IMG/VR virus record: IMGVR_UViG_3300044547_000565
Coordinates: 1 to 30,262 of that record
DNA from: a virus
Length of the DNA: 30,262 bases
Reading direction: 5' to 3' (one strand)
This document shows positions 6,028 through 12,813 of the stretch, in pieces. The notes under the pieces were generated by a model. The model was given only the letters and a program-made list of their open reading frames with translations, did no database searches and was not told the DNA's origin. The first letter of the stretch is position 1. The number at the start of each line of letters is the position of its first letter. Position numbers and translations under genes: made by a program.

Positions 6028-7523
6028 TCGGTCGGTACGGATGTAACGGGATTTCCGTTCGGTGTGAGTAGTCCAAACACGTCGCGAGTGAGCCCGCTGC
6101 GTTCGACACGCTTTTTGATCTCTAACTCTTCGCGCTCCACCTCGTCCAAGTGCTCTTCAAGCGTTTTAGAGCCAGATGCCAGAATGTCGGTCATGCTGCG
6201 CATCCCGGCGCGGTAAGCCTCGATAGCATCACGGGAAGCGTAGCCGGAATCGGCGGTGAGCCTAGCGGGTTCCGTGAATCGAAATTGATACGCGCCGCCA
6301 CGGTCTTTATCTGCGCCAGTGTAGGGCGGCAGCATCCCCAGCTCCACAAACTTTGCGACTGCGTAGGCGCAACGCCGCTTGCAAAACGCCGCTAGGTAGG
6401 CGTGCCGCTCGGACGTGATGCGATTGACTTGCTCCAAAACGATGCGAGCAGAAGCGCCGCCCAGTTTGCTCATGTCCCACCCGAACTCCGGCGGCCACTG
6501 AGCTGCCAACAGCGCGTTGCGGATGAGCCTTTCCTGCAAGCGGTCCTGCGCCTCTGTCGGAATCTTCGCGTCAATCTGGTTGATGCTTTCGCCAGCGTTC
6601 GCCTGTAGGTATTCAATCCGCCCGCCTGCCATCGGAGTCAAACGCAACCCCGGCCCGCACTGCGGCATGTTTGTCTCGGTCAGGGCGTTGTAAGCGTCAC
6701 TAGCGTCTGCCATGCCCTGCTGGTTGGTCACCAAAAGGCCAATCTTTGCAGCCATGCGGGAGGCGCTCTGGATGTCGTCACCCAAGTCCTTGAGGGAAAT
6801 TAGATCGCGTATGGCGGGAGCAAATGCGGAAATACCGCGCACTTGATCCACTTCGCGCGGGTCCATTGTCAGCATGCACGATTGCACCGGGATGTCGCGG
6901 TCTTCTGCTCCGCTATGGTCCTCCCCGAGCACTCGATACGCTACTGCGCGGTTCGTGCGGGAAAGAATGACCCCGTTGTAGATCCGCAACCCACGATAGC
7001 GGCCTTCGGTCAAAATGCCGTCATCTCCACGGGAGCCAATTTGATGCCAGGGCACTTGCTGCAACTGCGGGTATCCGGTTGATGCGGTCGTAAGAATGGT
7101 GAGCAGATCACCTTCACGGTCGATGGCGGTAGATTCTAGTCGCAGCCCTTCCCACCAAGATTTGCCATCAAGATAAGCAATCTGGAACCAGTCCAGCAGC
7201 ACGGCTTCGGCTTGTTTGCCCCATTCCCGATCCGCGCCGCTAAAGATCGGACGCATCGCCATCCCAACGGAAAGCATGCTTTTTTGGTCGATCGCGGCAT
7301 TCACCATGCCGTTGTTCCAGTACAATTTTCGAGCGGCACTGTTTACCGTGCGCCATTCGCCAACGGTTAGTTCGCGGGAAATGCTCTGGGTGTGGTTGCG
7401 CCACCAGGGCTCGCCCCACACACCGCCTTCAACCAACCTCTGGCGGCGGTAGGCGTCATTTGCTGCCTGCACTTTAGGCGCACCAAAGCCCGCGAGCTTT
7501 TTCAGTCGGTCAAAAAGGCTCAT
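6024..7523 (-). CDS. Portal protein (lambda gpB family)
   Basis: Protein of 499 aa, the usual length for lambda-type portals. Recognisable family segments include WRTVNSAARKLYWNNGMVNAAID near the N-terminus, the ITxxxxSxxYPQLQQV region, DPREVDQVRGISAFAPAIRDL, and the conserved PPEFGWDMSKLGGASARIVLEQ block. The portal forms the dodecameric DNA channel and docks terminase and the connector. It is coupled by ATGA overlaps to the gpW-like gene before it and to the protease after it, the lambda W-B-C order. No frameshift or truncation is visible. Confidence 0.93.
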   Translation of the reverse strand: MSLFDRLKKLAGFGAPKVQAANDAYRRQRLVEGGVWGEPWWRNHTQSISRELTVGEWRTVNSAARKLYWNNGMVNAAIDQKSMLSVGMAMRPIFSGADREWGKQAEAVLLDWFQIAYLDGKSWWEGLRLESTAIDREGDLLTILTTASTGYPQLQQVPWHQIGSRGDDGILTEGRYRGLRIYNGVILSRTNRAVAYRVLGEDHSGAEDRDIPVQSCMLTMDPREVDQVRGISAFAPAIRDLISLKDLGDDIQSASRMAAKIGLLVTNQQGMADASDAYNALTETNMPQCGPGLRLTPMAGGRIEYLQANAGESINQIDAKIPTEAQDRLQERLIRNALLAAQWPPEFGWDMSKLGGASARIVLEQVNRITSERHAYLAAFCKRRCAYAVAKFVELGMLPPYTGADKDRGGAYQFRFTEPARLTADSGYASRDAIEAYRAGMRSMTDILASGSKTLEEHLDEVEREELEIKKRVERSGLTRDVFGLLTPNGNPVTSVPTE

Positions 7524-7786
7524 ATAAAATACGCCTGAGTCCTGCGCACCGGCGCGTTAATGCCTGCCGCTTTGTAATTTAGCGCCATTTGAGCCAGCAT
7601 CATCACGTCTAGCGGGCTAAGAGTGCCGCCCACATTAAACTGGAACGCTGCCCCGTCGATTGAACTGGAAACGAGAGAGCTTTTGCCCGCAGAAACGAGG
7701 TCAAACTTTTGAGAAACGATGGCGCGAAGCTCGGCGACATCCCGCGTTAGAAACACTTGCAAAAGGAGTTTGTTGTCGGGAGCCAT
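7520..7786 (-). CDS. gpW-like head-tail joining protein
   Basis: Protein of 88 aa lying between the large terminase and the portal, exactly where lambda gpW (68 aa) lies. It has an N-terminal helix beginning a few residues in (VAELRAIVSQKFDLV), then a GKSSLVSSSIDGAAFQFN beta-hairpin-like middle and a second helix (PLDVMMLAQMALNYKAAG), the gpW alpha-beta-beta-alpha pattern. gpW closes the portal after packaging. The start follows the terminator at 7810-7843 by about 23 bases, with AGAAGGG upstream as a possible ribosome binding site. The stop overlaps the portal start. Confidence 0.8.
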   Translation of the reverse strand: MAPDNKLLLQVFLTRDVAELRAIVSQKFDLVSAGKSSLVSSSIDGAAFQFNVGGTLSPLDVMMLAQMALNYKAAGINAPVRRTQAYFI

Positions 7787-7809
7787 CTATCTAAGCCCTT
7801 CTGAGCAAG

Positions 7810-7843
7810 AAAAACCCCGGACATCCCACACGGGAGCCGGGGT
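7810..7843 (-). terminator. Intrinsic terminator between large terminase and gpW-like gene
   Basis: Outer stem ACCCCGG/CCGGGGT (7814-7820 with 7837-7843), with an inner TCCC/GGGA hairpin in the loop. On the minus strand it is followed by TTTTT (7814-7810) and then CTTGCTC. The exact 12-mer GAGCAAGAAAAA at 7803-7814 (plus strand) is shared with the terminator at 5157-5191. It should limit expression of head genes unless transcription reads through. Confidence 0.88.
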
Positions 7844-7896
7844 CATTTTTCGCCGCCCCACCAGCCGTACTCATTGTTGATGGGTTGAGCTTGCAC
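7843..7896 (-). CDS. Possible 17-codon mini-ORF between terL and the terminator
   Basis: A GTG at 7896, two bases after the terminase stop, opens a 17-codon frame with the distinctive sequence EYGWWGG near its end and a TGA at 7845-7843. The stop lies at the base of the terminator stem. Either this is a short translated leader whose translation affects hairpin folding, or it is chance, or a remnant of a longer terminase C-terminus in the +1 frame. There is no Shine-Dalgarno sequence. Confidence 0.25.
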   Translation of the reverse strand: MQAQPINNEYGWWGGEK

Positions 7897-7897
7897 A

Positions 7898-9685
7898 CTA
7901 CTCTATCGGCTGCGGGTCGTCAACCTCTGGTGCGGCAGATACCATATCAGGAAGGATGCCTAGGATCTGCGCCGCTAGGACGTTCATGGCCTCCGCATCC
8001 CACATATGGTTGGGGCGGCCTGTAGCGGTCCACCGGAGACGGGTCTTTTTGGTGCGCTTGTCCACCGTCGCCCGTTTACGCTCGCTGTTGAGGTGCCGGA
8101 CATACTCGGGCGGCGCGTCCTGAGGAAACTCCCACACCGGCGAACCCGTGTTGCGAAGATTGGCAAGAATGTCCTTGATTGGATCGGAACTCCAATAGAA
8201 GAAGGTGACAAAGACTCTTTTTCCGGCAGCGTCCCGAGTTGTTGGAGCCACAACTCGATCAGGGGCGGAATAGTAACGGCGGATGGGTTTGCCGTCCTGC
8301 CCGCGCACCGTAAAATGATCCTCGGCGCGGCCCACCAGGGCGGTCCATCCAAACTTGGCACAAGTGTCATAGATCCGGCCATGAAACGAGTTCCCAGCGT
8401 CTAGCAGCGTCCTTTTGTCTGGAACTTTGAGCTTGGTCTGTATTTCGCGGAGTTGGTCCACCGTCAGAATCTTGCCAGCCCAGAGCAATCGAGAATGCCC
8501 ATTCTTGAGCCAAACGCGCACGATTCCCCAGTAATGATCCTGTTGGCAGTCTACGGTCATAACCCTTGCGGCCTCGTCTGGCATGGGCCTTCCGTCTTGC
8601 CACTCGTTCACCCAATACTCAGAGGCTTCCAACTCCAAAGCGGGCAATTCCTCTTCCTGTTTCCATGGTTCCGCGAGTCGCTGCATTCGGAAGTCTTTTG
8701 TCGGTTGCAGCACTCCCAGATGCCGAGCATCGGAAGCCTGGCACCACTGGATCACCAAATCAGCCCACCGGATCCAGTAAACAGACTGAGCCGATACGCG
8801 CCGCGAGCGGTAGCCCTCCACGTGGTCATTGCCCTCACTGCGCCATTCGCTACGTTGGGTCAGTCCCCGGCGGGCTGCGGTAGTATCAGGAGTGATATGC
8901 CCGCAGTGCGGACATTCATGCCGGACAGTTTTGACAAGTGCGCCCCAGTTCCATTCGCCCGTCTCGCCTTTGCACTCGTCATATTTAATGTCAGTCCATG
9001 CCGGTTTGACCCACTCTTCGCACCCAAGGCACCGATGACACCACTGGAACTCTTCGCCCGATCTCCATTCCTCTGTCAGTTGGTGAGGTTCCTCGTAACT
9101 TTGAGAAGTCAGGAGTGCGTAGCCGTTCCATCGGTCATGAAGACGTTTTTTAAACTGCGTGATGAGGTCGGAGTATTGCCAGCACTCGTCAAGAAACAGA
9201 ACTTGCACCGATTTTTCTTGAGCGTTTGACGTGTTCGCGCCGCCGAGCATCAGCGGCATGTGTGGAAAGTAGATGCCATCCTTTTTGACGTGGTGCCGGT
9301 TGCTTGGCATTAGCCCCCGCAGCGGTTCGCACGCTCCCAGCACCGGCATCAGCCGCGTCGCCATCCACTCGGCCGAGGTGGCGTCGGTCTGGGTGATACT
9401 CAGCATCGGCCCAGGCTGCTGAGCCACTGCCCAGCACACCAGCGCCTCCAGTGCGGTTGATTTGCCTGCACCCGTGCACGCCTGGACGAAAGTCTGGCGG
9501 CAGGTCGGGTCAGCAAAGTCAGCAAAGACTGCGTTCCACCACGGCGCGGTTTGCCTGTCAAAATGAGTAGAGCGGGACGAGTGCGGAAAACGCACGTTGG
9601 CTTCGAGCCAGTCCAGCGGGTCGCCGGTGTAGGCGAGGCGGACAGAGCGCGCCGCTGCACTAAGGATGTGTGACGTGTCGCTCAA
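7898..9685 (-). CDS. terL: Terminase large subunit (lambda gpA family)
   Basis: Protein of 595 aa that packages DNA by ATP hydrolysis and cuts concatemers. The ATPase domain shows Walker A CTGAGKST (residues 70-77) and Walker B VLFLDE (162-167). A zinc-binding insert carries C216, C219, C222 and the pair C258/C261, typical of GpA-type enzymes. The nuclease domain begins at VDCQQDHYWG (D379) and includes DAGNSFHGRIYD and the C-terminal HMWDAEAMNVLAA block. It overlaps the small subunit by 26 bases. GpA-type terminases usually work at cos sites, so cohesive virion ends are expected. The length is close to lambda gpA (641 aa). Confidence 0.95.
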   Translation of the reverse strand: MSDTSHILSAAARSVRLAYTGDPLDWLEANVRFPHSSRSTHFDRQTAPWWNAVFADFADPTCRQTFVQACTGAGKSTALEALVCWAVAQQPGPMLSITQTDATSAEWMATRLMPVLGACEPLRGLMPSNRHHVKKDGIYFPHMPLMLGGANTSNAQEKSVQVLFLDECWQYSDLITQFKKRLHDRWNGYALLTSQSYEEPHQLTEEWRSGEEFQWCHRCLGCEEWVKPAWTDIKYDECKGETGEWNWGALVKTVRHECPHCGHITPDTTAARRGLTQRSEWRSEGNDHVEGYRSRRVSAQSVYWIRWADLVIQWCQASDARHLGVLQPTKDFRMQRLAEPWKQEEELPALELEASEYWVNEWQDGRPMPDEAARVMTVDCQQDHYWGIVRVWLKNGHSRLLWAGKILTVDQLREIQTKLKVPDKRTLLDAGNSFHGRIYDTCAKFGWTALVGRAEDHFTVRGQDGKPIRRYYSAPDRVVAPTTRDAAGKRVFVTFFYWSSDPIKDILANLRNTGSPVWEFPQDAPPEYVRHLNSERKRATVDKRTKKTRLRWTATGRPNHMWDAEAMNVLAAQILGILPDMVSAAPEVDDPQPIE

Positions 9686-10226
9686 ATGCGGTCCTGGCGT
9701 TCTGCTTTAGTAGCTCAATGCGGTTGCGCAGGCGGATAAGGATGTCTGCCTCGCCCAGCCCAGCAAGCTGCCCCGGCAGGTCATTAACCATTGCGTCCAG
9801 CTCTGCGCACCAGGTGCTGACCACCCGCACTGTCTCATCCACCACGCGATCCACCGGGATCAAGCGCCCTTCATCCTCGGCAATCTTGATGTCGAGCCGC
9901 TTTACCTCCCGTTCCAACTTTTGCTTTTTGACGCCATTGATGTCGCTAGGACTTGCTTGTTGCGCCTTAGAATCGCGCCATTTTTGGATGCCTTCAATGG
10001 TTGTCCACGGCAGCCCAGCTTTTGCCATTGCCCGTTTCCACCGCAACACGCCGGGACGACTTAACCCAAAGTGCGCGGCAACCACCTCCAGCGTGAGGTC
10101 TGGCAGCGTGCCCGCTTCGTAGGCAGCAACCATTGCCTGCTCTGCGCGGCTAATGGTTTTCCCGGCCTTCAGCTTGGCAAGGATGTTTTTGACCTGAGCT
10201 TTTGAAACTTGTTCGGTAAGGCTCAT
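9660..10226 (-). CDS. Terminase small subunit (Nu1-like)
   Basis: Protein of 188 aa directly before the large subunit. An HTH-like segment at about residues 45-75 (LTLEVVAAHFGLSRPGVLRWKRA) would bind the packaging site. The central helix (KKQKLEREVKRLDIKIAEDEGRLIPVDRVVDETVRV) matches the dimerisation and gpA-contact region common to Nu1-like proteins, where the EGRLIPVD element is characteristic. It starts with an ATGA overlap with the methyltransferase gene, so the packaging genes are coupled to the methyltransferase. No cos site could be identified beside it. Confidence 0.87.
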   Translation of the reverse strand: MSLTEQVSKAQVKNILAKLKAGKTISRAEQAMVAAYEAGTLPDLTLEVVAAHFGLSRPGVLRWKRAMAKAGLPWTTIEGIQKWRDSKAQQASPSDINGVKKQKLEREVKRLDIKIAEDEGRLIPVDRVVDETVRVVSTWCAELDAMVNDLPGQLAGLGEADILIRLRNRIELLKQNARTAFERHVTHP

Positions 10227-11431
10227 TTTGCAGCGGCCATCTGGTTAAATGTTTTGCCGGTCTCCGCGTGCGTGGCGGTCTTGCCAGTAAAATCCTGCCA
10301 ACGCTTTACAATCACGTCGCAGTATTTTGGGTCAAGTTCCATTAACCGAGCAGAGCGGTTGGTTTTCTCAGAAGCAATTAGCGTCGAGCCGGAGCCCCCG
10401 AAGAGGTCAAGGACAATTCCGCCTTTGTAATAGGTGTCTAAAATATTGGAGATCAAGTCGACAGGCTTTTCGCAAGAATGAACCGTTTTGACTACCTTTG
10501 CAGCTTCCCAAACATCAGATGGAGCCGTTTCTGGGTATTCCGGCTTTCCGTTCAAACACAAATAAAAGGGTTCATGTTGGGGCCGTGAGTAATAGCCAAT
10601 TCCAAAATTGTTCTTCACCCAAATACACATTGCTTGAATTTTGAACGCTTTCGAGATGGATCTTTCAAATGCTCCCAGCTTGGACCAACCAGTCCAAACA
10701 AAAGCAAACGTGTTTTCTTTCATTGAAGCAATGGCGCAAGAGAACACCCCGTTAAGAAACTCGTCAAACTCTTCACCGTCTAAAGCATCGTTTAGAATTT
10801 TGCCATGCGTTCCGCGCTGCGGGGCAAAGTTAATTCCATAAGGCGGGTCAGTGAAAACTATATCCGCTTTTTCACCGTCCATCAGCTTTTCTGCGGCGTC
10901 AATGCTTGTGCTGTCCCCGCACATTAGCCGGTGATTACCGAGCGTCCAAATGTCCCCAAGAACCGTTACTGGGTCTTCCGGCACCTCTGGAACTTCGTCA
11001 GGGTCGGTGTTTCCTTCAATCACCTCCACAGACATCAGTGCTTTGAGTTCGTCCTCATTAAAGCCCGTAAGCTCCAAATCAAAGCCAGCTTCGTCTAGTT
11101 CCTGTAGTTCCAACTTTAGAAACTCATCATCCCATCCAGCGTTTAGTGCCAGTTTGTTGTCTGCGATAACATACGCCCGCTTTTGCGCATCAGTTAAGTG
11201 CCCAAGTCGAATGCACGGCACTTGCTCAACTCCAAGTTTCCGAGCCGCAAGCACGCGGCCATGCCCTGCGATAATGTCGTTGTCAGCTCCAATGAGCACC
11301 GGGTTGGTGAATCCAAACTCTCGAATGCTGGCAGCAATCTGCGCAACCTGCTCGTCTGAGTGCGTGCGAGAATTGCGCGCATAAGGGATTAGCAAATTGA
11401 GGTCAACCTGCTCTAGTTTTGGTGCTGCCAT
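10223..11431 (-). CDS. ParB-domain / beta-class DNA methyltransferase fusion
   Basis: Protein of 402 aa. Residues 7-95 form a ParB/Srx-like domain (IPYARNSRTHSDEQVAQIAASI, with IIAGHGRVLAARKLG). Residues 160-380 are an amino-methyltransferase with DPPY at 195-198 before the SAM-binding FGGSGST at 344-350, the beta order seen in N6-adenine or N4-cytosine enzymes, and an HSCEKPVDL block. No restriction endonuclease lies nearby, so it is an orphan enzyme that probably protects phage DNA. The start is ATG 11431, because a longer version would read through the promoter. The -10 TATATT ends 7 bases before this ATG, so the mRNA may be leaderless. The gene is upstream of and coupled to the small terminase. 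Confidence 0.93.
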   Translation of the reverse strand: MAAPKLEQVDLNLLIPYARNSRTHSDEQVAQIAASIREFGFTNPVLIGADNDIIAGHGRVLAARKLGVEQVPCIRLGHLTDAQKRAYVIADNKLALNAGWDDEFLKLELQELDEAGFDLELTGFNEDELKALMSVEVIEGNTDPDEVPEVPEDPVTVLGDIWTLGNHRLMCGDSTSIDAAEKLMDGEKADIVFTDPPYGINFAPQRGTHGKILNDALDGEEFDEFLNGVFSCAIASMKENTFAFVWTGWSKLGAFERSISKAFKIQAMCIWVKNNFGIGYYSRPQHEPFYLCLNGKPEYPETAPSDVWEAAKVVKTVHSCEKPVDLISNILDTYYKGGIVLDLFGGSGSTLIASEKTNRSARLMELDPKYCDVIVKRWQDFTGKTATHAETGKTFNQMAAAK

Positions 11432-11438
11432 GCTAGGC

Positions 11439-11466
11439 AATATATGCCGCCTCGGCCTGTTAACAA
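11439..11466 (-). promoter_or_regulatory. Promoter for the methyltransferase-packaging operon, possibly leaderless
   Basis: Minus-strand -35 TTGTTA (11466-11461), a 16-bp spacer and -10 TATATT (11444-11439). The -10 box ends 7 bases before the ATG at 11431, so transcription would start at or within one or two bases of the start codon. There is no room for a Shine-Dalgarno sequence. The geometry matches the promoter at 20570-20597. Confidence 0.65.
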
Positions 11467-11523
11467 GGCACTTTTTGCCGATTGCACAAAAAAAGAGCAC
11501 GCGTCCATGACCTCACCCCGATC

Positions 11524-11566
11524 AAAAGCCCCTCTAGGAGACTCCTTTAGGGGGGGGAGTGGGGCT
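11524..11566 (-). terminator. Terminator-like hairpin before the late operon
   Basis: The minus strand can pair AGCCCC with GGGGCT (11561-11566 with 11527-11532), or the shorter CCCCT/AGGGG with an inner GGA/TCC arm, followed by CTTTTGAT. It lies 3 bases after the stop of the gene at 11569-11907 and just upstream of the methyltransferase promoter. It would separate early or middle transcription from the packaging operon. Confidence 0.6.
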
Positions 11567-11568
11567 GC

Positions 11569-11907
11569 CTAGCCTAGCAACGCCCGTGCAGCCTGCTTAG
11601 CCGCATCCTTCACCGCCGCGTGACTGACTCCCAGTGCAGCCGCTGCCTGGCTCATGTCCTTGTGTCCCGTGAGATGCCCCAGCCCCGTGCCAAATGCCAC
11701 GGCGTTCAGCCGCAGCCTTAGGTTTGCATCCCTGTGCCCACCCGCTAGGTAGGTCAACAACCTCACTATCGCAATCCCCCCAGCAGTCTGTGCCTGTGCC
11801 TCTGCTGTTACCCTGTGCCAGTCCCAGACGTCAGCGGCCTGCTCCTCGGTCAGTCCAAGGTCGAGCAGATCGTCTAGTGCAGCCTGGTAGTCTTCTGGGT
11901 CAGTCAT
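11569..11907 (-). CDS. Hypothetical protein with C-terminal HTH-like segment
   Basis: Protein of 112 aa from ATG 11907. A longer frame to 12027 is possible, but it would run through the direct repeats, whose spacing is not a multiple of three. The protein has an acidic N-terminus (DPEDYQAALDDLLDLGLTEEQAADVWDW). Its C-terminal segment (SQAAAALGVSHAAVKDAAKQAARALL) looks like a helix-turn-helix for DNA binding, preceded by GHKDM. It lies directly downstream of the 23-bp repeats, which makes it a candidate to bind them. It could be a late-gene regulator or an extra packaging-site protein. The function is unknown. Confidence 0.7.
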   Translation of the reverse strand: MTDPEDYQAALDDLLDLGLTEEQAADVWDWHRVTAEAQAQTAGGIAIVRLLTYLAGGHRDANLRLRLNAVAFGTGLGHLTGHKDMSQAAAALGVSHAAVKDAAKQAARALLG

Positions 11908-11916
11908 TAGCAGATA

Positions 11917-12116
11917 GCAGTCTCTCCCGCTGTCACGCCCATTGACTCTTGGCGGCGTTCCCGATTCGGCGTCCCGAAATTGTCTAGTCTCTCCCAGTGT
12001 CACACCACTGTCAGTACCATCCAGCATTGTGCCAGAGGCAGGTGTCGCAAAAACGTGCAGTCTCTCCTGCTGTCACACCACTTTTGCCCTGATACGGTCA
12101 AAGCGGCAGGTGTCGC
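11917..12116. repeat. Three 23-bp direct repeats plus a paired 12-bp repeat
   Basis: Imperfect direct repeats lie at 11917-11939, 11984-12006 and 12057-12079, sharing the core AGTCTCTCC followed by TGTCAC and CC. Their starts are 67 and 73 bases apart. A second element, GGCAGGTGTCGC, occurs at 12037-12048 and 12105-12116, 68 bases apart, so a unit of about 70 bp is partly tandem. The spacings are not multiples of three. The 227-bp gap they fill has no convincing gene. Candidate roles are operator, replication iterons, or a cosB-like terminase binding site. Confidence 0.8.
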
Positions 12117-12134
12117 CTGTGTATGTCTAGCAAT

Positions 12135-12323
12135 TCAGTGATGCACACTTGGCTCAATTTCGTCAAGGTCTGCCTCTGTCCAGCCTTCTCTGCGCATCTG
12201 CGTTTCTAGTGCGTCAACACGCCTTAGTGCGGCCCTAAGCTGTCTATGAGCTTCTGCCAGTGCAGCGCCTAACGTTTCCAGTGCCAGCGTGTTTTCTAGT
12301 CTTTCGTGTGGTTTGATGCTCAT
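12135..12323 (-). CDS. Hypothetical small helical protein
   Basis: Protein of 62 aa, almost wholly helical, with a long Ala/Leu/Arg amphipathic stretch (about residues 10-46) that could form a coiled coil, then an acidic end (EADLDEIEPSVHH). AGGA lies 8 bases before ATG 12323, one of the clearer Shine-Dalgarno sequences in this genome. It is the last gene of the replication block before the repeat-bearing spacer. No family is recognised. A small DNA-binding or protein-interaction adaptor is possible, but nothing proves it. Confidence 0.6.
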   Translation of the reverse strand: MSIKPHERLENTLALETLGAALAEAHRQLRAALRRVDALETQMRREGWTEADLDEIEPSVHH

Positions 12324-12350
12324 ACCTTTTTCCTAGCGTCAGGAACATGG

Positions 12351-12455
12351 TCAACTGTCAAGGGTTTCGCCAGGCGTTTTGCCAACGACATTGTCTTTAA
12401 TTTCAGTCCAGCCGCACGCCTTCGCGATGGCCTCGTTGATTTGTTCGTTAGTCAT
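12351..12455 (-). CDS. Tiny protein resembling the start of a phage ABA-sandwich protein
   Basis: Protein of 34 aa. The N-terminal NEQINEAIAKACGW resembles the opening of the phage ABA-sandwich small proteins (I-A-x-ACGW), but the frame stops after a further 18 codons, well short of the usual length of 80 or more. It begins with an ATGA overlap with the 58-aa gene upstream, which supports translation. It may be a truncated or decayed member of that family. I could not find the missing C-terminal part in another frame. Confidence 0.5.
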   Translation of the reverse strand: MTNEQINEAIAKACGWTEIKDNVVGKTPGETLDS

Positions 12456-12628
12456 TTTTCAAAAGTAAATCTACAGGTTGGAACCAAACTCGCTTCCAGT
12501 TCGCTCAAATCGCACCCAAGTTCCTCCGCCACAATCATTCGCGCCTCAATCTCACTTTGCGCTTGGATTACCCACCAGCGAAAAGGCGTCCAGTCGTGTG
12601 ATACTCTGTAGGTCAGATTTGCGATCAT
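12452..12628 (-). CDS. Hypothetical small protein (58 aa)
   Basis: Protein of 58 aa with an N-terminal strand-like part (ANLTYRVSHDWTPFRWWVIQAQS) and a helix (EIEARMIVAEELGCDLSEL). This beta-alpha pattern is common in small phage proteins of unknown role, and the 59-aa gene at 19776-19955 has a similar one (TVIASSAEEARKLARQHL). Its start overlaps the stop of the 62-aa gene upstream and its stop overlaps the start of the 34-aa gene downstream, both as ATGA. Three tiny genes are therefore translationally chained after ThyX. Confidence 0.65.
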   Translation of the reverse strand: MIANLTYRVSHDWTPFRWWVIQAQSEIEARMIVAEELGCDLSELEASLVPTCRFTFEK

Positions 12629-12813
12629 TTGCCTGCCTCAAGTTCGTATCTGATCTTTTGCCTAGCCCGTGCCACCTCAACCTGAAAGTGCGTCCAGCAA
12701 TCCCGTTGGATCATCTGAGCCACCGCATCCCGGTCCTGTACTGCCAAGTAATGCCGAGGGAAAGCCTCTAAAAGGCTATCCAATTTCTTCAGAAGTTCAG
12801 TTGTTGATTGCAT
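12625..12813 (-). CDS. Hypothetical small protein (62 aa) after thyX
   Basis: Protein of 62 aa starting at ATG 12813, 17 bases inside the end of thyX; an alternative in-frame ATG at 12849 would overlap thyX more. It is helical and charged (STTELLKKLDSLLEAF, AVAQMIQRDCWTHFQVEVARARQKIRYELE). No family is recognised. The tight overlap with thyX and the ATGA junction with the next gene suggest it is expressed with the nucleotide-metabolism gene. A role cannot be proposed from sequence. Confidence 0.6.
   Translation of the reverse strand: MQSTTELLKKLDSLLEAFPRHYLAVQDRDAVAQMIQRDCWTHFQVEVARARQKIRYELEAGK

Noticed and set aside
8453-9229. Long plus-strand frame of 258 codons antisense to terL
   Set aside because: It lies fully opposite the conserved terminase with matching codon phase, has no recognisable domain and no start signals; a typical antisense shadow.
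11908-12027. N-terminal extension of the HTH-like protein
   Set aside because: It reads through two of the 23-bp repeats whose spacing is not a multiple of three, and the ATG at 12027 has no ribosome binding site; kept as an alternative only.
11535-12663. Apparent cluster of CTAG tetranucleotides
   Set aside because: CTAG is also frequent in other parts of this genome by eye, so the local cluster is not clearly special; a full count would be needed.
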